36,524 nucleotides of DNA, taken from Candidatus Omnitrophota bacterium (GTDB lineage: Bacteria; Omnitrophota; Gorgyraeia; Tantalellales; Tantalellaceae). This document shows positions 16,810-25,229 of this stretch, piece after piece. A model generated the notes under the pieces. It ran no database searches. It had not been told where the DNA came from and worked only from the letters and a program-made list of their open reading frames with translations. Within the stretch, counting starts at the first letter, position 1. The number at the start of each line of letters is the position of its first letter. The position numbers and the translations under genes are program-made. The DNA is taken from positions 1 through 36,524 of the forward strand of contig WJMG01000090.1 of NCBI GenBank assembly GCA_014728075.1, in the 5' to 3' direction.

Positions 16810-18519
16810 ATGGATAAACAGCTTATTTACCAGTTGATAGGCGGGCTCGGCCTTTTTTTTCTCGGCATGAAGATCATGTCCGAGGGACTTAAGAACATAG
16901 CCGGGGACCGTCTCAAAAGCATACTGGCGATGTTCACGAAACTCCCGATCATCGGGATGCTGGTGGGCGCGGCCATAACCTGTTTTATCCAGTCCTCGAG
17001 CGCCACCACGGTAATGGTCGTCGGGTTTGTCAACGCCAGTCTTCTTACCCTTAAACAGGCTATCAGCGTGGTCCTGGGCGCTAACATCGGGACAACTTTC
17101 ACCGCGTGGCTGGTTTCATCCATGTCGGTCTTCAAGGTGACCCATTACGCGCTTCCCGCTGTCGGCATAGGGTTCGCGATGAATTCTTTCGCGAAAAGAA
17201 AGAAGGTCAGGACATGGGGCAATGTTCTGATGGGGTTCGGTCTTTTGTTCCTCGGGCTTGATTTCATGAAGGACGCTTTCTCGCCCCTGAAGGACAGTCA
17301 GTATGTTAAGGACATTTTTCTGAGCTTCAGCGATAATCCCATGCTCGGTGTGCTGACGGGTATAATATTCACGGTCATCCTGCAGTCTTCAAGCGCCACT
17401 ATCGCCATAGTCCAGGTGATGGCGTTTAACGGGCTTATAAGCTTTCCGGCCGCTATTCCCATAATACTGGGCGACAACATCGGGACCACTATTACCGCCC
17501 AGCTTGCAGCGGTAGGCACTACTCTTCCGGCCAGGCGTACGGCCATGTCCCACACTCTTTTCAATGTGATAGGGACGCTGTACATGCTCGCGTTCGTTTA
17601 TACCGGTGTTTATGTAAGGGCCATAGACGCGCTGATACCTGGACAGATAACCGCCAAGAACATAATGTTCCATATCGCCATAGCTCACAGCGCTTTCAAT
17701 GTCGTTAACGCGCTTATATTCCTTCCTTTTACAGGCTTCCTGGAAAGGGCCAGTATTTTTCTGGTACCGAAAAGGAAAGGAGCCCTGGAAATAGGGCCTC
17801 AGTACCTTGAAAAACATCTCCTGGATACTCCGCCGATAGCCATCGAGCAGGCCAGAAGAGAGACCGTAAGGATGACTGAACTCGCCAACAGGTCCGTATC
17901 CTCTGCCGTCGAGGGGTTCATGAGCGGGGACCTGAAATCTCTGACTCCCGTTCCGAAACTGGAGCAGGCGGTCGACTCGCTGCAGTCCGCCATAACCCAG
18001 TATCTTGTTGAACTTTCCGGCAGGGACCTCAGCCAGGGGATAGCCGAAGAACTGCCCGTACTTATCCATAATGTCAACGACATAGAACGCATAGGGGACC
18101 ATGCCGAGAACATAGCAGAACTTGCCGAGAGAAAGACGGAGAAGAAGCTTCCTTTTACCGACGAAGCCCTCAAGCAGCTGTCTATTATGTGGAACGAACT
18201 TAAGAGTATGATGCTCGAGACAGAGGAAGCTCTCAAGAAGAACGACTCTTCCCTTGCGGAGAATGTACTGAGGAGAGAGCAGAGGATAAACAGGTACCAG
18301 GTCTCTCTCAAGAAAGGCCATGTAAGACGCCTTAACCAGGGCAGCTGCAATCTTCTTTCGGGAGTTGTTTTTATGGACCTTGTGGACAATCTCGAGAAGA
18401 TAGGAGATCATCTTACCAATGTGGCCCAGGGGATAATAGGGGAACTGCGCTGGAGGGGTGCGGAGCCGGCGCCCGCCGGCGAGGAGGCCGAGGAAATGTC
18501 CGGTCTCATGCCTTCCTGA
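16810..18519 (+). CDS. Na+/phosphate cotransporter family protein with PhoU-like C-terminal domain
   Basis: This is a membrane protein of the NptA/YjbB family, predicted to couple sodium to phosphate movement across the inner membrane. It has 569 residues. The hydrophobic N-terminal part (about 1-320) contains two inverted copies of the family repeat, each with the QSSSAT signature (61-66 and 192-197) and a following GANIGTT or GDNIGTT. The C-terminal part (about 345-550) is helical and soluble and resembles PhoU, with NDIERIGDHAENIAE and DNLEKIGDHLTNVAQ, the acidic metal-binding repeats of that fold. Substrate and direction are inferred from the family. It stands behind its own promoter. Confidence 0.9.
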   Translation: MDKQLIYQLIGGLGLFFLGMKIMSEGLKNIAGDRLKSILAMFTKLPIIGMLVGAAITCFIQSSSATTVMVVGFVNASLLTLKQAISVVLGANIGTTFTAWLVSSMSVFKVTHYALPAVGIGFAMNSFAKRKKVRTWGNVLMGFGLLFLGLDFMKDAFSPLKDSQYVKDIFLSFSDNPMLGVLTGIIFTVILQSSSATIAIVQVMAFNGLISFPAAIPIILGDNIGTTITAQLAAVGTTLPARRTAMSHTLFNVIGTLYMLAFVYTGVYVRAIDALIPGQITAKNIMFHIAIAHSAFNVVNALIFLPFTGFLERASIFLVPKRKGALEIGPQYLEKHLLDTPPIAIEQARRETVRMTELANRSVSSAVEGFMSGDLKSLTPVPKLEQAVDSLQSAITQYLVELSGRDLSQGIAEELPVLIHNVNDIERIGDHAENIAELAERKTEKKLPFTDEALKQLSIMWNELKSMMLETEEALKKNDSSLAENVLRREQRINRYQVSLKKGHVRRLNQGSCNLLSGVVFMDLVDNLEKIGDHLTNVAQGIIGELRWRGAEPAPAGEEAEEMSGLMPS

Positions 18520-18535
18520 TCTTCATGCCACGGCC

Positions 18536-18564
18536 TTGACAAAAACAGCCCGCTCTAGTATCAT
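18536..18564 (+). promoter_or_regulatory. Near-consensus sigma70-type promoter for the GuaB3 gene
   Basis: TTGACA (18536-18541) and TATCAT (18559-18564) are separated by exactly 17 bp. This matches the -35 fully and the -10 in five of six positions. It begins 17 bp after the transporter stop and is followed by an AT-rich leader with AGGAGG at 18611-18616, just before the ATG. It is the strongest promoter sequence I see in the window. Confidence 0.8.
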
Positions 18565-18621
18565 ACTCCTAATATTTATCTTATCTTTCACTTATAATAT
18601 ACACAATTGCAGGAGGAAAAT

Positions 18622-19782
18622 ATGGGGACCTGGGTAGGTTACGGACGTAAGGCCAGAAGAAGTTACGGCTTCGACGAAGTCGCTCTCGTGCCCGGTAATC
18701 TCACTATCAACCCGAACGATGTTGATACCTCGGTGGAGATAGGCGGTATAAATTTCCAGGTGCCCATAATGGCGTCCTCCATGGACGGAGTGGTGGATGT
18801 GAATTTCGCCGTAGCCATGGGAAAGCTGGGGGGTATAGCCGTTCTCCATCTGGAGGGAGTCGCCACCCGTTACGAAGATCCCGAAGAGGCCGTTAAGAAG
18901 ATAATAAACTGTGACGCCAAGGAATCGACAAAGACCATACAGGATGTATACGCGGCCCCTATCAGGAAAGAATACATCACGAAGAGGATACGGGAGATAA
19001 AAACAGCGGGAGTTCCGGCGATAGTAAGCTGTAATCCGCAGGCCGCCTCCGAGTTCGGGCCTATAGCGAAAGAAGCCGGCTGCGATATTTTCATAATACA
19101 GTCCACCGTTATCAGCACGGAACACGAATCCAGCGAATACGACAGCCTGGACCTTAAAAAGTTCTGTGAAGAAATGGAAATACCGGTGCTTTTCGGTAAT
19201 TGTGTCGATTACGATGTCGCGCTGGCCTTGATGGAGACCGGCTGCCAGGGTATATTCGTGGGCATCGGGCCCGGTACCGCGTGTACCTCAAGAGGCGTTC
19301 TCGGTATAGGTGTTCCGCAGATAACCGCCACCTGTGATTGCGCGGCGGCCAGAGACCATTACTACAAGGAATCCGGAAGATATGTGCCGATCATAACGGA
19401 CGGCGGCATGGCGACGGGGGGCGATGTCTGCAAGGCATTCGCCGCAGGCGCCGACGCGGTAATGCTGGGGAACGCTTTCGCCAGGTCCAAAGAAGCTCCC
19501 GGAAAAGGTTATCACTGGGGTATGGCAATGCCCCACCCATCCCTTCCCAGGGGGACCAGGATAAAAGTGGGTATCTCCGGGACCCTGGAGGAAATACTTT
19601 ACGGCCCCGCCAGGCTGGATGACGGTACTCAGAACCTCATGGGCGCTCTTGCGACCAGTATGGGTAACCTCGGCGCCCGTAACCTCAGGGAGATGCAGAA
19701 GGTCAAGATGATAATCGCCCCGTCCATTCAGACCGAGGGCAAAGTTTACCAGACCGCGCAGCGCGTCGGTATGCACAGGTGA
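18622..19782 (+). CDS. guaB3: GuaB3-type IMP dehydrogenase family protein
   Basis: This is a member of the IMP dehydrogenase / GMP reductase superfamily, probably acting in guanine nucleotide synthesis. The 386-residue protein lacks the CBS pair of classical GuaB. It has the GuaB3 N-terminus RKARRSYGFDEVALVPGN, ASSMDGVVDV, and the active-site loop GIGPGTACTSRGVLGIGVPQ with the thioimidate cysteine Cys221. A GGMATGGDV segment binds phosphate. GuaB3 proteins are known from Actinobacteria and Cyanobacteria. Activity is reported for the cyanobacterial enzyme, but many members are untested. The start is ATG 18622, six bases after AGGAGG. It has its own promoter and terminator, so it is probably monocistronic. 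Confidence 0.9.
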   Translation: MGTWVGYGRKARRSYGFDEVALVPGNLTINPNDVDTSVEIGGINFQVPIMASSMDGVVDVNFAVAMGKLGGIAVLHLEGVATRYEDPEEAVKKIINCDAKESTKTIQDVYAAPIRKEYITKRIREIKTAGVPAIVSCNPQAASEFGPIAKEAGCDIFIIQSTVISTEHESSEYDSLDLKKFCEEMEIPVLFGNCVDYDVALALMETGCQGIFVGIGPGTACTSRGVLGIGVPQITATCDCAAARDHYYKESGRYVPIITDGGMATGGDVCKAFAAGADAVMLGNAFARSKEAPGKGYHWGMAMPHPSLPRGTRIKVGISGTLEEILYGPARLDDGTQNLMGALATSMGNLGARNLREMQKVKMIIAPSIQTEGKVYQTAQRVGMHR

Positions 19783-19783
19783 T

Positions 19784-19811
19784 CCGGTTATCGGTGAACG
19801 GTGACCGGTCA
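19784..19811 (+). repeat. Four 7-nt tandem repeats after the GuaB3 gene
   Basis: The bases just after the stop read ccggtta, tcggtga, acggtga and ccggtca, four heptamers sharing a CGGT core. They lie between the stop codon and the terminator. The unit resembles the agtgaRc heptamers at the end of panC. Confidence 0.6.
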
Positions 19812-19843
19812 TTAATGAAAGCTGAGCGGTAAAAGTTTGAAAT

Positions 19844-19872
19844 GGGGCTTATTTTTAAGCCCCTATTTTTTT
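19844..19872 (+). terminator. Rho-independent terminator of the GuaB3 gene
   Basis: GGGGCTTA (19844-19851) and TAAGCCCC (19856-19863) form a perfect 8-bp stem with a TTTT loop, followed by TATTTTTTT. It is the only unambiguous intrinsic terminator I found. It separates the GuaB3 gene from dnaE. Confidence 0.9.
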
Positions 19873-19878
19873 CTTTCA

Positions 19879-19887
19879 TGTTATAAT
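19879..19887 (+). promoter_or_regulatory. Extended -10 promoter for dnaE
   Basis: TGTTATAAT is a perfect extended -10 (TGn plus TATAAT at 19882-19887). It lies 39 bp before the dnaE start and only 7 bp after the terminator T-run. No good -35 is seen at 17-18 bp, which is usual for extended -10 promoters. Confidence 0.7.
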
Positions 19888-19925
19888 GGTATTAAACCGC
19901 TTTTCCGTGAAAACCAACGGCCGAT

Positions 19926-22900
19926 ATGTCCCAGACACAACAATTCATACATCTTCATGTCCATACGCAGTACAGTCTCCTTGACGGAGCCTGCCGGGTA
20001 GGCGAGCTGCTCGATCTGGCCCGTGACTACGGGATGCCCTCTGTCGCCATAACAGACCACGGTAACATGTTCGGAGCTATAGATTTTTACGAAAAAGCAA
20101 GAAGCCGCGGGATAAAACCCATAATAGGGTGCGAAGTGTATGTCGCCCCCGAAAGCCGATTCGACAAGACCAGCCACGGGCTGGGCGGAGCTTCTTTCCA
20201 CCTGGTCCTCCTTGCCAGGAACATGACCGGTTACCATAACCTTATGGAACTTGTGTCCATAGGTTATCTGGAAGGGTTTTACTACAAACCGCGTGTCGAT
20301 AAAGAAGTCCTCCGGAAACACGCCAAGGGGCTTATAGCGCTGTCCGCCTGTCTGGGCGGGGAAGTGCCGCATTACATACTTTCGGACAGGATGGACGAAG
20401 CCCGCCGTGCGGCTCTCGAATATTCCGAGATATTCGGTAAAGATAATTTCTATCTTGAGATACAGGATAACCGTCTGGAAAAACAGGAACTGCTCAATCG
20501 CAGGATGGTGGATCTTGCCGCCGGGACAGGGCTTCCTCTCGTAGCGACCTGTGATGTTCATTATCTGGACAAGAACGACGCCAGGGCTCACGAGGCCCTT
20601 CTTTGCGTCCAGACCCAGACCACGCTGGACGACAGCGACAGGATGCAGTTCGAGACGGACCATCTTTATTTTAAATCCCCCGAAGAGATGGTGAAGGCCT
20701 TTTCCTTCGCCCCGGAAGCGGTGAGGAATACTCTTAAGATAGCCGAAAGATGCGATATACAGATGGATTTCAGCGAGATACACCTGCCGCGGTTCGAGCC
20801 CCCGGGCGGCAAGGACAATTTCGCGTTCTTCAGGGAACTTGTCGACGAGGGGATACAAAAACGCTACGGGTCCGCTACGGGGGAAATATCGGAACGGGTC
20901 GAGCACGAGGTGAAGGTCATAAAGGACCTGGGCTTCGTAAGCTATTTTCTTATAGTATGGGATTTTATCAACCACGCCAAATCAAAAGGCATCCCCGTAG
21001 GTCCCGGCAGGGGTTCCGCCGCCGGGAGTATAGTAAGTTACTCGCTGGGCATAACCGATATAGACCCGATAGAATACGGGCTTATTTTCGAACGGTTCCT
21101 TAATCCCTCAAGGGTGTCCATGCCGGATATCGATATAGATTTCTGTTTCGAAAGGCGCGCTGAGGTCATAGATTATGTTGTTGAGAAATATTCAAAAGAT
21201 AATGTAGCGCAGATAATCACTTTCGGGTCCATGATGGCGAAAGGCGTTATAAGGGATGTAGGCAGGGTAATGGGGATGCAATACGCCGATGTCGATGTGA
21301 TCGCCAAACTTATACCCAATGATCCCGGGATAACCCTGAAAAAGGCTCTCGAGATAGAACCGGACCTCAGGAACAGATACGAGCAGGACGGCATGGTCAA
21401 ACAGCTTATCGATATTTCACTCCGCCTCGAGGGACTGCACCGGCATGCGGGGAAACACGCGGCCGGAGTGGTGATCTCCGATAAACCCCTGAAAAAAAGA
21501 ATACCATTGTTCAAGACTTCCGACGACCAGCTGACCACGGGATACTCCATGAAATCGCTGGATAAGATCGGTATGCTGAAAATGGATTTCCTGGGCCTCA
21601 AGACATTAACCGTGATAGACCAGACGGTTAAAATAGCCAAACGGACAAAGGGCGTGGAAATAGACATCGATAATATACCTCTCGATGACCCGAAAACCTT
21701 CGAGCTTCTCTCGCGCGGCGAGACTTCGGGTGTTTTTCAGGTTGAATCGGGGGGAATGAGGGACCTTTTGAGGAAGATCTGCCCTTCCAGCGTTAACGAC
21801 CTGATAGCCATACTCGCGCTGTACCGGCCGGGCCCGATGGAAGGAGGGATGCTCGACGATTTCATAAGAAGGAAACAGGGCAAGGTAGAGGTGAAGTACG
21901 ACCATGAGCTCCTGGAACCGATACTTAAAGAAACTTACGGGATCATAGTATATCAGGAACAGGTGATGAAGGCGGTTTCAGCTCTGGCCGGTTTCAGTAT
22001 GGCCGACGCCGATAAGGTCCGAAAGGTCATGGGAAAAAAGGTCAAGGACCCTTCCGTGCTCGATAAGATCAAAACGCAGTTCCTGGAAGGCGCCAGGGAT
22101 AAAAAGGTCGATGTTTCCACGGCGGAAAGGATATGGGACCTCATAGTCAAGTTCGCGGGATACGGCTTCAATAAATCCCATTCCGCGGCGTACGCGCTCA
22201 TCAGCTACAGGACAGCATATCTTAAGGCTAATTTTCCTGTGGAGTTCATGACGGCGCTTCTCACCAGTGAGAAGAACAATTCCGACAAGATATCCGATTA
22301 CATAAACGAGTCGCTGCGTATGGGTATAGATGTAATGCCGCCCGATATCAATGCCAGCTTCAAGAATTTCACGGTTGACGGGGACAATATAAGGTTCGGT
22401 CTTTCCGCGGTGAAAAATGTCGGAGAGGGCGCGGCTGAATCGATGATCCATGTCAGAAAAGAAGAAGGAAGCTTCGAGTCCCTTTTCGACTTCGCCCATA
22501 AGATCGACCAGAGAGGCGTCAACAGGAAAGTCATGGAGAGCCTGATAAAATGCGGGGCTTTCGATTCCACGGGTATACGGCGGTCCCAGGCCATGGCTGT
22601 GCTGGACAAAGTGCTGGATATGTCCGCGAAAGCCGGCCGCGACCGGGCGCTCGGGCAGATGTCGTTCTTTGACGATGATTCCGCCGACGAAAGCTTCAAG
22701 GAGACCTTCGAGGAACTGCCCGACATCCCTGAATGGCCGGAACAGGAACTGCTTACCAGCGAAAAGGAGATGCTGGGTTTTTACATTACAACACACCCCC
22801 TTGCGAGGTTCGAGAAGCTGCTCAACGCTTATTCGACCTGCAAGGTGAAGGAGCTCGCCGGCCTGTCGGACGGGGCCGGGGTCCTCATAGGCGGCATCAT

Positions 22901-23381
22901 CAACAAGGTGCGGACTACGGTCACCAGGAAGAAAGGGGAAAAAATGGCGATCATGAGCATGGCCGACCTTGACAATTTCGTGGAAGTGCTCGTTTTCCCG
23001 AGGGCATACAGAAAGGCGCCCGAACTGATCAAGGAGGATAACCTGGTTTATGTGCACGGCAAACTGAACCTGCGTGAGGAGGAACCGAAAATAGTTGCCG
23101 AGGATATAATGCCCCTGGAAAAGGTTAAAGAGATGTTCACCAGGTCGGTGCTTCTCAAACTCTCGACAACCGGCCTGGAGGACAGGATGATGCACAGGAT
23201 AAAGTCCGCGATCAACAGGCATAAAGGAAATATTCCCGTTTATGTCGATCTTCTTTCCCCCGAGGGGCGCAAAATACGCCTTTCCACGGACAAAGACCTT
23301 TCCGTAAGGCCGACCGACCGCCTGGTCGAAGAGCTCGAGCCGATCATCGGGACCGGAAATGTTAAATTCCTTACAAAATAA
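19926..23381 (+). CDS. dnaE: DNA polymerase III subunit alpha
   Basis: DnaE is the replicative DNA polymerase. The 1151-residue protein has the length and order of bacterial DnaE1. An N-terminal PHP domain (about 7-210) has HLHVHTQYSLLDGA and ITDHGNMFG. The palm follows GPGRGSAAGSIVSYSLGI and carries the catalytic triad Asp401, Asp403 (PDIDIDF) and Asp554 (MDFLGLKTL), nearly the E. coli numbers. HRHAGKHAAGVVI, a helix-hairpin-helix region, and a C-terminal OB fold from about 984 (VLIGGIINKVRTT) complete it. The PHP metal-binding histidines look largely kept, so PHP-type exonuclease activity is possible. It is preceded by its own extended -10 promoter. Confidence 0.97.
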   Translation: MSQTQQFIHLHVHTQYSLLDGACRVGELLDLARDYGMPSVAITDHGNMFGAIDFYEKARSRGIKPIIGCEVYVAPESRFDKTSHGLGGASFHLVLLARNMTGYHNLMELVSIGYLEGFYYKPRVDKEVLRKHAKGLIALSACLGGEVPHYILSDRMDEARRAALEYSEIFGKDNFYLEIQDNRLEKQELLNRRMVDLAAGTGLPLVATCDVHYLDKNDARAHEALLCVQTQTTLDDSDRMQFETDHLYFKSPEEMVKAFSFAPEAVRNTLKIAERCDIQMDFSEIHLPRFEPPGGKDNFAFFRELVDEGIQKRYGSATGEISERVEHEVKVIKDLGFVSYFLIVWDFINHAKSKGIPVGPGRGSAAGSIVSYSLGITDIDPIEYGLIFERFLNPSRVSMPDIDIDFCFERRAEVIDYVVEKYSKDNVAQIITFGSMMAKGVIRDVGRVMGMQYADVDVIAKLIPNDPGITLKKALEIEPDLRNRYEQDGMVKQLIDISLRLEGLHRHAGKHAAGVVISDKPLKKRIPLFKTSDDQLTTGYSMKSLDKIGMLKMDFLGLKTLTVIDQTVKIAKRTKGVEIDIDNIPLDDPKTFELLSRGETSGVFQVESGGMRDLLRKICPSSVNDLIAILALYRPGPMEGGMLDDFIRRKQGKVEVKYDHELLEPILKETYGIIVYQEQVMKAVSALAGFSMADADKVRKVMGKKVKDPSVLDKIKTQFLEGARDKKVDVSTAERIWDLIVKFAGYGFNKSHSAAYALISYRTAYLKANFPVEFMTALLTSEKNNSDKISDYINESLRMGIDVMPPDINASFKNFTVDGDNIRFGLSAVKNVGEGAAESMIHVRKEEGSFESLFDFAHKIDQRGVNRKVMESLIKCGAFDSTGIRRSQAMAVLDKVLDMSAKAGRDRALGQMSFFDDDSADESFKETFEELPDIPEWPEQELLTSEKEMLGFYITTHPLARFEKLLNAYSTCKVKELAGLSDGAGVLIGGIINKVRTTVTRKKGEKMAIMSMADLDNFVEVLVFPRAYRKAPELIKEDNLVYVHGKLNLREEEPKIVAEDIMPLEKVKEMFTRSVLLKLSTTGLEDRMMHRIKSAINRHKGNIPVYVDLLSPEGRKIRLSTDKDLSVRPTDRLVEELEPIIGTGNVKFLTK

Positions 23382-23450
23382 AGGGCTGTCGTTCACCGCC
23401 GGTGTCTTTAAGTCCCTGTATTTAAAGGGTATAAAGGGTTCGCGTAGTTC

Positions 23451-23479
23451 TTGACAGCGCTCATAACTCGTGCTAACAT
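23451..23479 (+). promoter_or_regulatory. Putative sigma70-type promoter for the HU gene
   Basis: TTGACA (23451-23456) and TAACAT (23474-23479) are separated by 17 bp. The start codon of the HU-like gene is about 85 bp downstream, so a leader of roughly 75 bases is implied. The next genes, hisS and aspS, follow at 38 and 29 bp and could be read from here. Confidence 0.7.
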
Positions 23480-23563
23480 AAGGACTTATTATTAGGCAAG
23501 GATCTGTCAGGGTGAACCTTTATTAACAATTTCGGAACATATTAGTAAAAGAAGGGAGAACAC

Positions 23564-23884
23564 ATGACCAAGAAAGATATAGTTATGAAGATATCGGAGG
23601 ATACCGGCTTCAAGCAGGTTGATGTCAAGGAGGTGGTACAGCGCACTTTTGATATAATTACGGATAGCCTCAGCAGGGGCGATAAGGTCGAACTCCGTAA
23701 CTTCGGTATTTTCAAGGTCAAGGTGCGAAAGGGACGGGTCGGGCGCAACCCGAGGACCGGTGAGAGCGTTAACATACCGGACAAGAAAGTCGTTTCTTTC
23801 AAATCCGGAATGAAGATGAAAATGGATGTGGAAGAATCCGAACAGCCTGTCAACGAACCGTCCGAAGGCGGCCAGGAAAGTTGA
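23564..23884 (+). CDS. HU/IHF family DNA-binding protein with acidic tail
   Basis: This is a small nucleoid protein that bends DNA as a dimer. It has 106 residues. The family core (1-88) has the N-terminal helices MTKKDIVMKISEDTGF, the turn ELRNFGIFKVK and the DNA-binding arm GRNPRTGE (60-67). Residues 89-106 are an extra acidic, probably disordered tail (E-E-S-E-Q-P and so on) that normal 90-residue HU lacks. I cannot assign HU, IHF-alpha or IHF-beta from sequence. AGAAGGGAG lies before the ATG. It lies directly upstream of hisS, with its own promoter. Confidence 0.93.
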   Translation: MTKKDIVMKISEDTGFKQVDVKEVVQRTFDIITDSLSRGDKVELRNFGIFKVKVRKGRVGRNPRTGESVNIPDKKVVSFKSGMKMKMDVEESEQPVNEPSEGGQES

Positions 23885-23922
23885 ACCTGTTATCCCCGCG
23901 GTCTTAAACCAAAAGGAACATA

Positions 23923-25200
23923 GTGGGAAAAGATCCTAAATTCAGATCTCTGAAGGGGATGCCCGACATCCTGCCGGAGGATTCGGCCTGTATGCGGTGG
24001 ATGGAAGAACGGTCCAGAGAGATCTTCCGTTTGTTCGGTTTCTCGGAAATAAGGACCCCTCTTCTGGAAGATACCCGTGTCTTCACACGGAGCATAGGGC
24101 AGGATACCGATATCGTGGAAAAAGAGATGTACTCTTTCACCGACCGGGGGGGGAAGAGCGTTTCGCTGCGTCCGGAAGGCACGGCTTCGGTGATCAGGGC
24201 GTATATAGAGAACCTCGCTTCCGGAGGAACGGAACTCGTTAAACTTTTCTATTCAGGGCCGATGTTCCGCGGCGAAAGGCCGCAGAAAGGAAGGTTGAGG
24301 CAATTTCACCAGATAGGGGTCGAGATCATCGGGGGTAAAAACCCTTTCATAGACGCCGAGCTCATTATGTGCCTGGACGCCCTCCTTAAAAACCTCGGGG
24401 CCGGTGATTTTAAGATATTCATAAATTCTATCGGCTGTTCCGGCGACAGGAAGGCATATACCGCCAAACTTAAGGATTATCTTTCCCCCTTAAAGGAAGA
24501 GCTGTGCGAGAACTGCAGGCGGAGGGTCCAGAGTAATGTTCTCAGGGTACTTGACTGCAAGCGGCCCCGTTGCAGAAATACCGTAAAGGGGGCGCCGGCA
24601 ATAACCGATAATCTATGTAAGGATTGTCTTGACGGCTATTCAACCCTCAAGAACATCCTTTATGCCTCGGGGATCCCCTTTGACGAGAAACCCGATCTTG
24701 TGAGGGGTCTCGATTATTACACCGGAACTATTTTCGAGGTTATGCACCCCGGCCTTGGCGCTCAGGACGCCGTGGCCGCCGGCGGCAGGTACGATGATCT
24801 TACCGCGGATATGGGAGGGCCCGATACCGGGGCCACGGGATTCGCTCTGGGAGTGGAACGGCTCATGCTGATAATGGACAGGTCAGCCGTAGATCTTCCT
24901 TCCGCGGACGCGGTCGTGATACCGGTTGATGAGGCTCTCCGCGCGGATGCTTTCAGGCTGATGGTAAAGTTCCGCCGCCGCGGAATAGCGTGCGAGATGG
25001 ACCATACCGGAAGGTCTCTTAAAGCCCAGATGCGGAAAGCCAACAAGGAGGGAAGGCGCTTCGTTGCCCTGTTAGGTGAGGATGAGGCGCGAAAAGGGAA
25101 GGTCCTTATAAAAGACATGTCGGAAAGCGCCCAGCGGGAGCTGGCCGCAGATGAAGCGATTGAGTTCATTAAAGAAGCTTTAAGCGTCAAGGACGGATAA
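23923..25200 (+). CDS. hisS: Histidine-tRNA ligase
   Basis: HisRS charges tRNA-His. The 425-residue class II synthetase begins KGMPDILPEDS. It has LRPEGTASVIRAYIE, motif 2 FRGERPQKGRLRQFHQIG (about 114-131), the histidine signature LVRGLDYYTGT (259-269), GGRYDDL and a C-terminal anticodon domain from about 325. The insertion carries cysteine pairs (CENC, CKRPRC, CKDC) that could bind zinc. The start is GTG at 23923 after AAAAGGAA. There is no ATG upstream that keeps family sequence, and the next methionine would cut into the conserved start. Confidence 0.96.
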   Translation: MGKDPKFRSLKGMPDILPEDSACMRWMEERSREIFRLFGFSEIRTPLLEDTRVFTRSIGQDTDIVEKEMYSFTDRGGKSVSLRPEGTASVIRAYIENLASGGTELVKLFYSGPMFRGERPQKGRLRQFHQIGVEIIGGKNPFIDAELIMCLDALLKNLGAGDFKIFINSIGCSGDRKAYTAKLKDYLSPLKEELCENCRRRVQSNVLRVLDCKRPRCRNTVKGAPAITDNLCKDCLDGYSTLKNILYASGIPFDEKPDLVRGLDYYTGTIFEVMHPGLGAQDAVAAGGRYDDLTADMGGPDTGATGFALGVERLMLIMDRSAVDLPSADAVVIPVDEALRADAFRLMVKFRRRGIACEMDHTGRSLKAQMRKANKEGRRFVALLGEDEARKGKVLIKDMSESAQRELAADEAIEFIKEALSVKDG

Positions 25201-25229
25201 AACTTGGCGCTAATATACGAAAGGAAGAA

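Noticed and set aside
23382-23450. Terminator after dnaE
   Set aside because: CTTTAA/TTTAAAG-type pairing exists, but the stem is short and AT-rich and no T-run follows.
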